Source: Caloranaerobacter sp050286925
Lineage (GTDB): Bacteria > Bacillota > Clostridia > Tissierellales > Thermohalobacteraceae
Assembly: GCF_050286925.1 (NCBI RefSeq)
Contig: NZ_JBFWFX010000003.1
Location: 184,901-248,900 of the forward strand
Reading direction: 5' to 3'
Length of the DNA stretch: 64,000 nt
Position numbers and translations under genes: made by a program. Shown piece after piece: positions 1-9,212 of the stretch. How positions within the stretch are numbered: the first letter of the stretch is position 1; every line of letters begins with the position of its first letter. The notes beneath the pieces were generated by a model. The model was not told the origin of the DNA. It saw only the letters and a list, made by a program, of their open reading frames with translations, and did no database searches.

Positions 1-1244
1 TAAATAGATTAGTTAAAGGTTGTACAGGTATAAAAAGAACTTCTGGGCAACATCCAGGAGGTTTAATGGTTGTACCAAATGATAAAGAAATTTTTGATTT
101 CTGTCCGATTCAATATCCTGCAGATGATAAAAGTTCAGGAGTTATAACTACACATTTCGATTATCACTCTATAAGTGGTAGAATTTTAAAACTTGATATT
201 CTAGGTCATGATGTTCCTACTATAATTAAGATGTTAGAAGACTTAACAGGAGTAGACCCTCGAAAGATACCTTTGGATGATGAACAAACTATGAAGATTT
301 TTACTAGTACTGAGCCACTTGGGATATCTAAAGAAGATTTGGGATTTGAAGTAGGTACTTTAGGTATACCAGAGTTTGGGACTAAATTTGTTAGACAGAT
401 GTTAATAGATACTAAACCAACTACTTTTGCTGAACTAGTAAGAATTAGTGGATTATCTCATGGTACTGATGTTTGGCTTAATAATGCACAAGATTTAGTA
501 AGAGATGGAATAGCAAAATTAAGTGAAGTAATTTCAACCAGAGATGACATTATGCTTTACTTAATTTACAAAGGGTTAGATAAAAAGAGAGCATTTAAAA
601 TTATGGAAAAAGTTAGGAAAGGTAAAGGTTTATCGCAAGAAGATGAAGATTATATGAGAGAAATGAATGTGCCAGATTGGTATATTGAGTCATGTAAAAA
701 AATAAAATATATGTTTCCAAAGGCACATGCGGTAGCATATGTAATGATGTCATTCAGAATAGCTTATTTTAAAGTTCATTATCCAGAAGCTTTTTATGCT
801 ACTTATTTTACTTCCAAAGCAGCTGATTTTGATGCGGAATTAATTACAAAAGGGCCTGAAATAATTAAAAGAAAGATAGCAGAATTAGAAGAGTTGGGTA
901 ATTCTAAAACAGCTAAAGAAAAGAACTTGTTAACAGTATTAGAAGTAGCTCTTGAAATGTACTTAAGAGGATTTAAATTTTGTAAAGTAGATTTATATGA
1001 ATCTGATAGTGATAAATTTATTATAACTAAACGAGGCATATTACCTCCATTAAAATCTTTACAAGGTGTTGGCGAAAATGCTGCAAGAAGTATTGTAAAA
1101 GAAAGAGCGAATGGTGAATTTTTATCTATTGAAGATTTAGTTAATCGTACTAAAGTAACTAAAACGGTAATTGAAGCTTTAAAAAATCATGGATGTTTAG
1201 AAGGTATGCCAGAAAGTAACCAGCTAAGTTTATTTAACATTTGA
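1..1244 (+). CDS. polC: DNA polymerase III alpha subunit, PolC type (C-terminal part)
   Basis: The 5' end lies outside the window. The open frame runs from base 3 without a start codon; the ATG at 66 is internal. About 413 codons are visible of a protein usually near 1,430 residues. PolC is the replicative polymerase of low-GC Firmicutes, with a built-in proofreading exonuclease further upstream. The visible part holds the conserved QHPGGLMVVP block (bases 48-77) and the HAVAYVMMSFRIAYFKVHYP block typical of the PolC C-terminus. Position directly upstream of rimP-nusA is the standard Firmicute order. It ends in TGA, so TGA is a normal stop codon in this genome. Identification is firm. Confidence 0.95.
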   Translation, partial: NRLVKGCTGIKRTSGQHPGGLMVVPNDKEIFDFCPIQYPADDKSSGVITTHFDYHSISGRILKLDILGHDVPTIIKMLEDLTGVDPRKIPLDDEQTMKIFTSTEPLGISKEDLGFEVGTLGIPEFGTKFVRQMLIDTKPTTFAELVRISGLSHGTDVWLNNAQDLVRDGIAKLSEVISTRDDIMLYLIYKGLDKKRAFKIMEKVRKGKGLSQEDEDYMREMNVPDWYIESCKKIKYMFPKAHAVAYVMMSFRIAYFKVHYPEAFYATYFTSKAADFDAELITKGPEIIKRKIAELEELGNSKTAKEKNLLTVLEVALEMYLRGFKFCKVDLYESDSDKFIITKRGILPPLKSLQGVGENAARSIVKERANGEFLSIEDLVNRTKVTKTVIEALKNHGCLEGMPESNQLSLFNI

Positions 1245-1294
1245 TTTTTTAAATAGAATATGTTATATTTAAAGTAAATAAGAGGTAACTAAAG

Positions 1295-1325
1295 AAAGAG
1301 TGGGTATTCCCACTCTTTAATTTAT
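1295..1325 (+). terminator. hairpin between polC and rimP, terminator or attenuator
   Basis: A 10-bp stem AAAGAGTGGG / CCCACTCTTT (1295-1304, 1309-1318) with a TATT loop is followed by an AT-rich tail (AATTTATT). The tail is a weak T-tract, so it may be partly read through into the rimP-nusA-infB operon. It separates polC from the rimP ribosome binding site. Confidence 0.6.
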
Positions 1326-1393
1326 TCAGACAGTCGGTTTGTATAAGATATATATTTTAGCAAAAAATAACTTTAGATATGGAGGTGAAGTGT

Positions 1394-1858
1394 ATGAATA
1401 GAAAAGAAATAGAAGAATTAACAAGAGAAATAGCATTGCAAATAGTTAAAGATTATGGTTTTGAACTTGTTGATGTGGAATTTGTAAAAGAAGGTTCACA
1501 ACGCTTTTTAAGGATATTTATAGATAAAATTGGTGGGATAACAATAGAAGATTGTCAAAAAGTAAGTGAACGGTTAAGTGATAGATTAGATGAGATTGAT
1601 CCTATTGAAGAAAATTATTATTTGGAAGTTTCTTCTCCTGGATTAGACAGACCTTTAAAAACTGAAAATGATTATAAAAAAAGCTTAGGAAAAGAAGTAG
1701 AAATTAGTTTATATAAACCTATTGAAGGCAAGAAAAAGTTTATTGGAAAACTTAAAAACTATGATGCAACTACTGTAACTATTGAATTAGATCAAGGCAG
1801 TTTAATAACAATAGATAAAAAAGATTTAGCTAAAATTAATTTGGCAGTTATTTTTTAA
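1394..1858 (+). CDS. rimP: ribosome maturation factor RimP
   Basis: RimP is needed for maturation of the 30S ribosomal subunit. The 154-residue product has the family's two parts: an N-terminal alpha/beta domain containing VDVEFVKEG and LRIFIDK, and a C-terminal SH3-like barrel after YLEVSSPGLDRPL. That last block is the clearest family signature. The ATG at 1394 is chosen over the in-frame ATG at 1379, because GGAGGTG (1381-1387) lies between them at correct spacing for 1394. It starts the rimP-nusA-ylxR-ylxQ-infB-rbfA block. Confidence 0.95.
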   Translation: MNRKEIEELTREIALQIVKDYGFELVDVEFVKEGSQRFLRIFIDKIGGITIEDCQKVSERLSDRLDEIDPIEENYYLEVSSPGLDRPLKTENDYKKSLGKEVEISLYKPIEGKKKFIGKLKNYDATTVTIELDQGSLITIDKKDLAKINLAVIF

Positions 1859-1876
1859 CAGGGAGGTATTATATGT

Positions 1877-2920
1877 ATGAAAGCCGAGTTTTTAGAGGCT
1901 CTAGAACAAATTGTTAAAGATAAAGGAATAACAAAAGATGTATTGTATGATGCTTTAGAAGCAGCCTTAAAAACTGCATATAGAAAGAATTTTGGAACAT
2001 CCCAAAATGTTGAAGTAGAGATAGATAAAGAAAATGGTGAAATAAAAGCATATGCAAAAAAGATAGTCGTAGAAAATGTTGAAAATCCATTATTGGAAAT
2101 TAACTTAGAGGACGCTAAAGAGATAGATCCGAATTATCAAATTGGAGATACAATACGAATAGAAGTAACACCTAAGAACTTTGGAAGGATTGCTGCGCAA
2201 ACAGCTAAACAAGTAGTTTTGCAACGAATTAGAGAAGCAGAAAGAGAAATAATATATGAAGAATTTGCCAACAGAGAAAGTGAAATTGTAACAGGCTTAA
2301 TTCAAAGGGTAAGTAAAAGTAATGTACTTATTAATTTAGGTAGAACAGAAGGTATATTACCTCCAACAGAACAAATTCCAGGCGAAGTTTACAAACAAGG
2401 CGATAGAATTAAAACTTATATCTTAGAAGTTAAGAAGACTACAAAAGGACCACAGATAATATTATCAAGAACTCACCCTGGACTTGTAAAAAGATTATTT
2501 GAATTAGAGGTACCTGAAATTCATGATGGAATTGTTGATATTTATAATATTGCAAGAGAAGCTGGTTCAAGAACCAAAATAGCTGTTTACTCTAATGATG
2601 AGAATGTTGATCCAGTAGGAGCTTGTGTTGGACACAAAGGAGCTAGAGTTAAAGCAGTAGTAGGCGAATTGAACGGTGAGAAAATTGATATTATAATTTG
2701 GAGTAAAAATATTAGTGAATTTATTGCAAATAGTTTAAGTCCAGCAAAAGTTATTAGCGTAGAAGTAAATGAAGAAGAAAAATCTGCTAAAGTAATAGTT
2801 CCAGACTATCAATTATCGTTAGCTATTGGTAAAGAAGGACAAAATGCGAGATTAGCTGCTAAATTAACAGGTTGGAAAATAGACATTAAGAGTGAAAGCC
2901 AAGAAAAATTAGAAGAGTAA
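1877..2920 (+). CDS. nusA: transcription termination/antitermination factor NusA
   Basis: NusA binds RNA polymerase and modulates pausing and termination. The 347 residues contain an N-terminal polymerase-binding domain, an S1 domain (from about residue 135, ILINLGRTEGILPP region) and two KH domains (GACVGHKGARV and SLAIGKEGQNARLAAKLTGW). It lacks the C-terminal acidic repeats of E. coli NusA, as is usual in Firmicutes. An ATG four bases earlier (1873) is in another frame; the MKAEFLEALEQI start at 1877 matches the family. GGGAGG at 1861 is the ribosome binding site. Confidence 0.96.
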   Translation: MKAEFLEALEQIVKDKGITKDVLYDALEAALKTAYRKNFGTSQNVEVEIDKENGEIKAYAKKIVVENVENPLLEINLEDAKEIDPNYQIGDTIRIEVTPKNFGRIAAQTAKQVVLQRIREAEREIIYEEFANRESEIVTGLIQRVSKSNVLINLGRTEGILPPTEQIPGEVYKQGDRIKTYILEVKKTTKGPQIILSRTHPGLVKRLFELEVPEIHDGIVDIYNIAREAGSRTKIAVYSNDENVDPVGACVGHKGARVKAVVGELNGEKIDIIIWSKNISEFIANSLSPAKVISVEVNEEEKSAKVIVPDYQLSLAIGKEGQNARLAAKLTGWKIDIKSESQEKLEE

Positions 2921-2928
2921 GGGGTGGT

Positions 2929-3201
2929 ATGATGAAAAAAAGAAAAGTACCACTTAGAAAATGTGTTGGATGTAATGAACAAAAACCTAAAAAAGAACTG
3001 GTTAGGATTGTAAAAAACAAAGAAGGCGTTGTTAGTGTAGATTTGACAGGAAAGGCCAATGGTAGAGGAGCTTATATATGTAGAAATATAGATTGTTTAG
3101 AAAAAGCTATAAAAGGTAAAAAGCTAAATAAAGCTTTGGAAATCGATATTCCTCAAGAAATCTACATAAAATTAAAAGAGGAGTTAGCTAAAAATGAATA
3201 A
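2929..3201 (+). CDS. ylxR: YlxR/RnpM family RNA-binding protein
   Basis: Small basic protein of 90 residues (DUF448). It carries the RKCVGCNEQKPK block near the N-terminus and GRGAYICRNIDC in the middle, both family signatures. In Bacillus the protein has been linked to RNase P modulation (RnpM); the role here is assumed from homology. It sits between nusA and ylxQ and overlaps ylxQ by 8 bases, consistent with translational coupling. Confidence 0.92.
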   Translation: MMKKRKVPLRKCVGCNEQKPKKELVRIVKNKEGVVSVDLTGKANGRGAYICRNIDCLEKAIKGKKLNKALEIDIPQEIYIKLKEELAKNE

Positions 3202-3487
3202 GTTTTATTCATTTTTAGGATTAGGTATGAAAGCAGGGTATTTAAAATCAGGAGAAATGGGCTGTGAAATCGCAATTAAAAAGAGAAAATGTAAACTATT
3301 AATAATAGCGAGTGATGCATCGGAAAATACAAAAAATAAATTTATTAAACTCACTAAAAGATATGGAATTAAACACATTATTTATGGAGATAAAATTGCT
3401 TTAGGTAGTAGTATAGGAAAAGGACTAATATCTACAATAGCAATATGTGATGACAATTTTTCAAAAGCAATAGTTAAACTACTGTGA
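3194..3487 (+). CDS. ylxQ: L7Ae-family ribosomal protein YlxQ
   Basis: A 97-residue L7Ae/L30e/S12e-like protein. Visible signatures are FLGLGMKAGYLKSGE near the N-terminus and LLIIASDASENTKNK in the middle, both typical of YlxQ, which binds kink-turn RNA. Its start overlaps the end of ylxR. It lies directly before infB, as in most Firmicutes. Confidence 0.92.
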   Translation: MNKFYSFLGLGMKAGYLKSGEMGCEIAIKKRKCKLLIIASDASENTKNKFIKLTKRYGIKHIIYGDKIALGSSIGKGLISTIAICDDNFSKAIVKLL

Positions 3488-3525
3488 TTTCCTGCCACCT
3501 TTAAATATTACAGGGGGTGATTTAT

Positions 3526-5514
3526 ATGACTAAAATTAGAGTTTATCAACTTGCTAAAAAATTAGGAATGTCTAGTAAAGAGCTGATGATGAAATTACAT
3601 GAATTAGATGTTAATATAGAAAGCCATATGAATACATTAGAGGACGAAGTGGTTGATTTATTAACTGAACTTGTTAACGAAGAAAAAGATTCAAAAGATA
3701 AAAAGAAGAATAGCAATAAAAATAGTGATGTAAAGGATAAGAATGAAGATAAGCAAAAAGAGAAAAATGTTATTCATATAGGAGAAAAAATTACGGTAAA
3801 GGATTTAGCTGATAAAATAAAAGTTAATCCTACACAACTGATTAGTAAGCTAATTACTCTTGGAGTTATGGCGGCAATTAATCAAGAAATAGATTTTGAT
3901 ACGGCTAGTATCGTTGCTGCAGAATACGGATATGAAGTTAAGTCAATTCAGGTTGAAGAAGATAAAGTAGAGGAAGATTTATTAGACTTTGAAGATGCTC
4001 CAGAAACTCTTCAACCTAGACCACCAATAGTTACTGTTATGGGACACGTAGACCATGGAAAAACTTCGTTATTAGATGCAATTAGAAAAACGAATATTAC
4101 TGCAAGAGAAGCAGGTGGAATTACACAACATATAGGAGCTTCTACTGTAACGATTAATGATAAGAAAATAGTTTTCTTAGATACACCTGGTCATGAGGCT
4201 TTTACTTCAATGAGAGCCCGTGGAGCACAAGTTACAGATATTGCAGTTTTAGTAGTAGCTGCTGATGATGGAGTTATGCCACAGACTGTGGAAGCGATAA
4301 ATCATGCTAAAGCAGCTAATGTACCAATAATAGTTGCTATTAATAAGATAGATAAATATGAAGCAAATCCTGAACGTGTAAAACAAGAGTTAGCGGAACA
4401 CGGATTACTTCCAGAAGAATGGGGCGGAGATACAATTTTCGTTCCTGTTTCAGCACTTAAGAAGCAAGGTATTGATGAATTATTAGAAATGATATTATTA
4501 GTAGCAGAAATGCAAGAGTTAAAGGCTAACCCTAATAGAAAAGCTATGGGAACAATAATAGAAGCTAAATTGGATAAAGGTAGAGGACCTGTAGCAACTG
4601 TAATTGTTCAAAAAGGAACATTAAATGTTGGAGATGCGGTAATTGCAGGGGTTGCGCATGGTAGAATAAGAGCTATGATTGATGATAAAGGTAGAAGAAT
4701 AAAAAAAGCTACTCCGTCAATGCCAGTTGAGATATTAGATTTATCTGAAGTACCTGATGCGGGAGAACATTTATATGTAGTCGAAAGTGACAAAAAAGCA
4801 AGAGAAATTGCAGAAAAGAGAAAGGAAAAATTGAGAACTGAACAACTTAAAGCAACTCAAAAAGTTTCATTAGATGCTCTGTTTGAACAAATAAAAAAAG
4901 GTGAAGTAAAAGATTTAAATATTATTATTAAAGCAGACGTTAAAGGATCTATTGAAGCTGTAAAACAGGCTTTAGAAAAACTAAGTACTGAAGAAGTTAA
5001 GGTGAAAACAATCCATAGTGGTGTAGGTGCAATAACTGAAAGTGATATAATGTTGGCTTCTGCTTCAAATGCCATAATTGTAGGATTCAATGTAAGGCCA
5101 ACAACTCCAGCTATGGATTTGGCTAAGAGAGAAAAAGTAGATGTAAGAACATATAGAATAATATATAATGCTATTGAAGATATAGAGGCAGCTATAAAGG
5201 GTATGCTTGAGCCAGAATATAAAGAAGTTATACTTGGCCGAGCTGAAGTAAGAGCTACGTTTAAAATACCTAATGTAGGGGTTGTTGCTGGAATTTATGT
5301 ACAACAAGGTAAGATTACAAGAAATTCAAAAATAAGGCTATTAAGAGATAACATTGTTATTCATGAGGGAACTATTTCATCTCTAAAGAGATTTAAAGAT
5401 GATGTTAGAGAAATATTAACAGGATATGAAGGTGGTTTAGGAATTGAAAATTACAATGACATTAAAGAAGGAGATATTATCGAAGCATACACCTTAGAAG
5501 AAGTTAAAAGATAA
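3526..5514 (+). CDS. infB: translation initiation factor IF-2
   Basis: GTPase that delivers initiator tRNA to the 30S subunit. At 662 residues it is a short Firmicute-type IF-2. Two N-terminal IF2N modules (residues about 1-50 and 85-135) flank a charged Lys/Asp/Glu linker. The G domain begins near residue 172 with GHVDHGKT, followed by DTPGHEAF, NKID and SALKKQG. Domains II-IV follow. ATG 3526 is used because AGGGGG (3512-3517) fits it; the in-frame GTG at 3517 lies inside that site. Confidence 0.97.
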   Translation: MTKIRVYQLAKKLGMSSKELMMKLHELDVNIESHMNTLEDEVVDLLTELVNEEKDSKDKKKNSNKNSDVKDKNEDKQKEKNVIHIGEKITVKDLADKIKVNPTQLISKLITLGVMAAINQEIDFDTASIVAAEYGYEVKSIQVEEDKVEEDLLDFEDAPETLQPRPPIVTVMGHVDHGKTSLLDAIRKTNITAREAGGITQHIGASTVTINDKKIVFLDTPGHEAFTSMRARGAQVTDIAVLVVAADDGVMPQTVEAINHAKAANVPIIVAINKIDKYEANPERVKQELAEHGLLPEEWGGDTIFVPVSALKKQGIDELLEMILLVAEMQELKANPNRKAMGTIIEAKLDKGRGPVATVIVQKGTLNVGDAVIAGVAHGRIRAMIDDKGRRIKKATPSMPVEILDLSEVPDAGEHLYVVESDKKAREIAEKRKEKLRTEQLKATQKVSLDALFEQIKKGEVKDLNIIIKADVKGSIEAVKQALEKLSTEEVKVKTIHSGVGAITESDIMLASASNAIIVGFNVRPTTPAMDLAKREKVDVRTYRIIYNAIEDIEAAIKGMLEPEYKEVILGRAEVRATFKIPNVGVVAGIYVQQGKITRNSKIRLLRDNIVIHEGTISSLKRFKDDVREILTGYEGGLGIENYNDIKEGDIIEAYTLEEVKR

Positions 5515-5533
5515 AATAAAGGAAGGTGACTTC

Positions 5534-5920
5534 ATGAACACAAAAAGGCTTAAGAGAATATCAGAAGAAATAAAGAAAATAGTTAGTGATTTACTAAAAG
5601 AAGGGCTTAAAGATCCTAGGATTTCAATGATGACAAGTATAACAGAAGTAGAAGTTACTAAAGACTTAAGATATGCTAAAATTTACGTAAGTATTTTAGG
5701 TGATGAAAAAGAAAGAGAAGCAACTCTAACCGGATTAAAAAATGCAACTAGTTTTATAAGAAAAGAGATAGGAAATAAATTGAAAATTAGATATACACCA
5801 GAACCAATTTTTTATCTGGATAAATCAATTGAAAGAGGGATTTATATAGCTCAACTATTAAATAAGATAAAGCAAAAGGAGGAAAGTAGAACTAAAATAA
5901 ATGAAAATGAAGATAAATAA
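5534..5920 (+). CDS. rbfA: 30S ribosome-binding factor RbfA
   Basis: Cold-adaptation and 16S processing factor of 128 residues with a KH-like fold. The N-terminal RLKRISEEIKKIVSDLL, the KDPRISMMTSITEVEVTKDL segment and the LKIRYTPEPIFYLDKSIERG segment are all family hallmarks. GGAAGGTG precedes the ATG. Its last 20 bases overlap the start of nrnA. Confidence 0.95.
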   Translation: MNTKRLKRISEEIKKIVSDLLKEGLKDPRISMMTSITEVEVTKDLRYAKIYVSILGDEKEREATLTGLKNATSFIRKEIGNKLKIRYTPEPIFYLDKSIERGIYIAQLLNKIKQKEESRTKINENEDK

Positions 5921-6875
5921 TGAAATAGAAAAATTAAAACAGAAATTAGATGAAGTAGAATATATTTGTTTAGTATCACATATACATCCAGACGGTGATA
6001 GTGTAGGTTCTTTATTAGGCTTGGGGTTAGCTTTAGAAAGTATAAACAAAAAAGTAACTATGCTTAAAATTGATGATATACCTTATAGATACAGATTTTT
6101 ACCAGGAATTAGTAAATTGAAAAGTTATGGAGAAAATGAAAAATTTGATTTGTTGATTGTATTAGATTGCAGCGATTTAGATAGATTGGGTTCATTTAAA
6201 CATATTGCAGATAAAGCTAAATATATAGTGAATATTGATCATCATATAAGTAATACAAATTATGGTGATATAAATATTACTAATCATGAGGCAAGTGCAA
6301 CAGGTGAGTTAGTTTATAATATATTGGATTGTTTAAATATAAATATTGATAAAGAAATAGCTACTTGCCTGTATGTAGCGATTGCAACCGATACAGGAAG
6401 TTTTAGATACGACAATACACGTTCAGAAACACATTATATTGCTTCTAAGCTCTTGGAAAAACAGATAGATTTGAAAAAAATAACATTTGAAGTTTTCCAG
6501 AATAAAACATTAGCTAGTACAAAATTGTTTATTGAAGCTTTAAATACTTTGGAACTATATTATGATGATAGATTAGCTGTTGTACAAGTAACTCAGCAAA
6601 TGCTAAAGAGAAATAATGCAGAATTTAATGATATTGATGGTATAGTAGAATATATAAGAGATATAGAAACTGTTGAAGTTGCGTGTATATTAAAAGAGAT
6701 TGAAAAAAATGAGATTAAAATAGGATTAAGATCAAAAACATATGTTAATGTTGCTGAGATAGCTAATGTATTTCAAGGAGGAGGCCATATTAGAGCCTCT
6801 GGATGTACAATTCATAGTGATATAACTAAAGCAAAAGAGCTTATAGTTAAAGAAATAGGATTTTATTTAAGGTGA
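5901..6875 (+). CDS. nrnA: DHH-family oligoribonuclease/pAp phosphatase NrnA
   Basis: Degrades short RNA oligomers and dephosphorylates 3'-phosphoadenosine-5'-phosphate. The 324 residues carry metal-binding motifs SHIHPDGD (about 26-33), VLDCSDLDRLG, the DHH motif in NIDHHISNTNYG, and the C-terminal DHHA1 signature GGGHIRASGC. A stop codon directly precedes ATG 5901 in frame, so this start is the earliest possible. It overlaps rbfA by 20 bases and has only a distant Shine-Dalgarno (AGGAGG at 5878), suggesting coupling to rbfA. Confidence 0.93.
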   Translation: MKMKINNEIEKLKQKLDEVEYICLVSHIHPDGDSVGSLLGLGLALESINKKVTMLKIDDIPYRYRFLPGISKLKSYGENEKFDLLIVLDCSDLDRLGSFKHIADKAKYIVNIDHHISNTNYGDINITNHEASATGELVYNILDCLNINIDKEIATCLYVAIATDTGSFRYDNTRSETHYIASKLLEKQIDLKKITFEVFQNKTLASTKLFIEALNTLELYYDDRLAVVQVTQQMLKRNNAEFNDIDGIVEYIRDIETVEVACILKEIEKNEIKIGLRSKTYVNVAEIANVFQGGGHIRASGCTIHSDITKAKELIVKEIGFYLR

Positions 6876-6879
6876 TAAG

Positions 6880-7782
6880 ATGAATGGCTTGATTAATGTA
6901 TTAAAACCTACAGGAATGTCTTCTCATGATGTAGTGAACTTTATTAGAAAAACATTAAAAATAAAAAAGGTAGGGCACACTGGTACACTTGATCCAAATG
7001 CTGCAGGTGTCCTACCTGTATGTTTAGGAAAAGCTACTAGAATTTCAGAGTATTTAGTTGATAAAATTAAAGAATATAGAGCAGAAATAACTTTAGGTTA
7101 TAAAACAGATACTCAAGATAAATATGGTAATATTATTTGTAGATCGAGCAATGAAGTAACTGAATCAGATATAATAAAAGCATTTGATAATTTTATTGGA
7201 GAAATTGAACAGATACCTCCTATGTTTTCAGCTGTAAAATATAAAGGTAAGAAATTATATGAATTAGCACGTAGTGGTATCGAAATATCTAGAAAACCAA
7301 GAAAGGTTATTATACATGATATAAAAATAGTTAATATAAAAGATTGCAAAAAAGTTTTATTTGATGTTAAATGTTCTAAAGGTACGTATATAAGAACATT
7401 ATGTAATGATATTGGAGATTATTTGAATACTTATGGTTATATGTCTTTTTTGTTGAGGACAAGAGTAGGCAATTTCAGTATTTGTGATTCTTTCACAATA
7501 GAGGAGATAGAAGAATTATCGCGTTATGGTAAAATTAATACTATTATTAAACCAATTGATTATGCATTAGAAAAGTTTGAATCAATTAATTTTGAAGGTA
7601 AATATTATAAGAGTTTAGTAAATGGTGGTAGCATATCTATAAATAAAGCAAAATTTGATAATTGTAGATATAACCACTTTGATTTAATAAGAGTTTATTG
7701 TAATAATGAGTTTATTGGAGTAGGAAAAGTTATAATTGATAGAGGTAAAAAATATATTAAGATGGAGAAGGTTCTGATATAA
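6880..7782 (+). CDS. truB: tRNA pseudouridine-55 synthase TruB
   Basis: Makes pseudouridine 55 in the T-loop of tRNAs. The 300-residue product has NVLKPTGMSSHDVV at the N-terminus and the catalytic block GHTGTLDPNAAGVLP with the nucleophile Asp38. The KCSKGTYIRTL block follows. It begins four bases after nrnA with GGTGATAAG as the ribosome binding site, and it is followed by ribF, the conserved order. Confidence 0.96.
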   Translation: MNGLINVLKPTGMSSHDVVNFIRKTLKIKKVGHTGTLDPNAAGVLPVCLGKATRISEYLVDKIKEYRAEITLGYKTDTQDKYGNIICRSSNEVTESDIIKAFDNFIGEIEQIPPMFSAVKYKGKKLYELARSGIEISRKPRKVIIHDIKIVNIKDCKKVLFDVKCSKGTYIRTLCNDIGDYLNTYGYMSFLLRTRVGNFSICDSFTIEEIEELSRYGKINTIIKPIDYALEKFESINFEGKYYKSLVNGGSISINKAKFDNCRYNHFDLIRVYCNNEFIGVGKVIIDRGKKYIKMEKVLI

Positions 7783-7794
7783 AGGTGATTTTTT

Positions 7795-8709
7795 ATGGAA
7801 ATTGTAAAAAAACTTATAAGCAAATCGGTAAAACCAACTGTTGTTGCATTAGGCAATTTTGATGGATTACATATAGGACATCAAACTTTAATTAAGCAAA
7901 CAGTTGATATTGCAAAAAAAGAGAGTCTAGTTAGTACTGTGTTTACATTTGATAATCATACGACTAGTACGATAAAAGGTAGGAATACACCTAAAATATT
8001 AATTAGCAAAAATAGAAAAATAGCTCTTTTTAAAGAATTAGGTGTTGAGCTTCTATATATAGTTCAATTTACAGAAACATTAATGCACTTTACTCCATTA
8101 GAATTTATTGAAAAAATATTAGTAGACATATTAAATGCAAGAAAAGTAGTTGTTGGTTTTAATTTTAGATTTGGTTATTTAGCTAAAGGTGATGTGCAGT
8201 ATTTGAAAGAAATGGGAGCAAAATACAACTTTGATGTTATTGTTGTTCCTCCAATAACAAAAGATAATATACTTGTTAGTAGTACTCAAATTAGAGAGCT
8301 TATTAAAGATGGGAAAGTGAGTTTAGCTAGTAAACTATTAGGAAGGCGATATTCAATAGAAGGTAAAGTAATTAAAGGTCGTGGTATTGGTAGGAAATTA
8401 GGATTTCCAACAGCTAATATTTTATTTGACTCAAATATCGTTATTCCAAAAGTAGGTGTTTATAAGACTAACACAATAATTGACGGTAATAAGTTTTTAA
8501 GTATAACCAATATTGGATTTAATCCGACTTTTAGTGGAGAAAATTTAAATATAGAAACACATATATTAGATTATAGTCAAAATATATATGGTAAGACGAT
8601 TTTAATTGAATTTATAGATTTTATAAGAGAAGAAAAAAAGTTTGATGATGTAAGTGAACTTATAGAACAGGTAAAATTAGATATAAAGGCTTTAAAAAAT
8701 GTTAATTAG
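7795..8709 (+). CDS. ribF: bifunctional riboflavin kinase/FAD synthetase
   Basis: Converts riboflavin to FMN and then FAD. The N-terminal nucleotidyltransferase domain shows GNFDGLHIGHQTLI with its HxGH motif and later SSTQIRELI. The C-terminal flavokinase domain begins near residue 185 with KGRGIGRKLGFPTANI. Length (304) is normal for the family. It lies 12 bases after truB. Confidence 0.96.
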   Translation: MEIVKKLISKSVKPTVVALGNFDGLHIGHQTLIKQTVDIAKKESLVSTVFTFDNHTTSTIKGRNTPKILISKNRKIALFKELGVELLYIVQFTETLMHFTPLEFIEKILVDILNARKVVVGFNFRFGYLAKGDVQYLKEMGAKYNFDVIVVPPITKDNILVSSTQIRELIKDGKVSLASKLLGRRYSIEGKVIKGRGIGRKLGFPTANILFDSNIVIPKVGVYKTNTIIDGNKFLSITNIGFNPTFSGENLNIETHILDYSQNIYGKTILIEFIDFIREEKKFDDVSELIEQVKLDIKALKNVN

Positions 8710-8734
8710 ATATTTACAAAATCAAAGTTTTATG

Positions 8735-8806
8735 TTAAACTAACCAGTGTTGGGCTCCTTTTGCTAAGAATAACGTATCTCCGGCGTTAGTCTTGGCTAA
8801 AGGTGT
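8735..8806 (+). promoter_or_regulatory. rpsO 5' leader, likely ribosomal protein S15 autoregulatory structure
   Basis: The 120-base gap before rpsO is more GC-rich than the gaps around it. It can fold a stem AAGA-TAACG / CGTTA-TCTT around 8767-8794, with other pairing segments (TTGGGCTCC, TTGGCTAA) on either side. Ribosomal protein S15 represses its own mRNA through structured leaders in many Firmicutes. Assignment here rests on position and foldability, not on a covariance search. Confidence 0.5.
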
Positions 8807-8830
8807 AAAAAAATAATTGGAGGTGTTTTT

Positions 8831-9100
8831 ATGGCTTTAAGTAAAGAAGAAAAAACAAGGATAATTGAAGAGTACAGATTACATGATACTGATACTGGAT
8901 CCCCAGAAGTTCAAATTGCTATTTTAACTTATCAAATTAATAAGTTAAATGAGCATTTAAAAGTTCATAAGAAGGATTACCATTCAAGAAGAGGATTACT
9001 TAAAATGGTTGGAAAGAGAAGGGGATTATTGAATTATTTACAAAAGAATGATATTGAGAGATATCGAAACTTGATAGAACGATTAGGTTTAAGAAAATAA
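8831..9100 (+). CDS. rpsO: 30S ribosomal protein S15
   Basis: Binds 16S rRNA early in assembly of the 30S platform. The 89-residue length and the blocks DTGSPEVQIAILTYQIN, HKKDYHSRRGLLKMVGKRR and LLNYL are diagnostic. TTGGAGGTG precedes the ATG. It sits between ribF and pnp, as in Bacillus. Confidence 0.98.
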   Translation: MALSKEEKTRIIEEYRLHDTDTGSPEVQIAILTYQINKLNEHLKVHKKDYHSRRGLLKMVGKRRGLLNYLQKNDIERYRNLIERLGLRK

Positions 9101-9105
9101 TTTAT

Positions 9106-9133
9106 GAGCGGGGGAGCCCGCTCTATTATTTTA
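9106..9133 (+). terminator. rpsO intrinsic terminator
   Basis: Stem GAGCGGG / CCCGCTC (9106-9112, 9117-9123) with a GGAG loop, followed by TATTATTTTAT. It lies directly after the rpsO stop codon. Confidence 0.85.
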
Positions 9134-9212
9134 TCATTTGTTCTGGATTATTTTTGTAATTAAGGATATAATATAAAGATGTCAAGAAATTAAACAGAAA
9201 AGGAGGTAGAAT

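Noticed and set aside
1295..1393. T-box or riboswitch upstream of rimP
   Set aside because: Only one simple hairpin is present; no T-box TGG motif or specifier-loop architecture was seen.
8728..8742. TTATGTTAAACT, resembling a XerD arm of dif
   Set aside because: No matching left arm lies upstream, the spacing is wrong, and it falls in the rpsO leader.
9016..9023. GAGAAGGG, like the SpoIIIE/FtsK orientation sequence of Bacillus
   Set aside because: Only one copy was noticed, and it lies in a conserved coding stretch of rpsO; one site is not evidence for translocase polarity.
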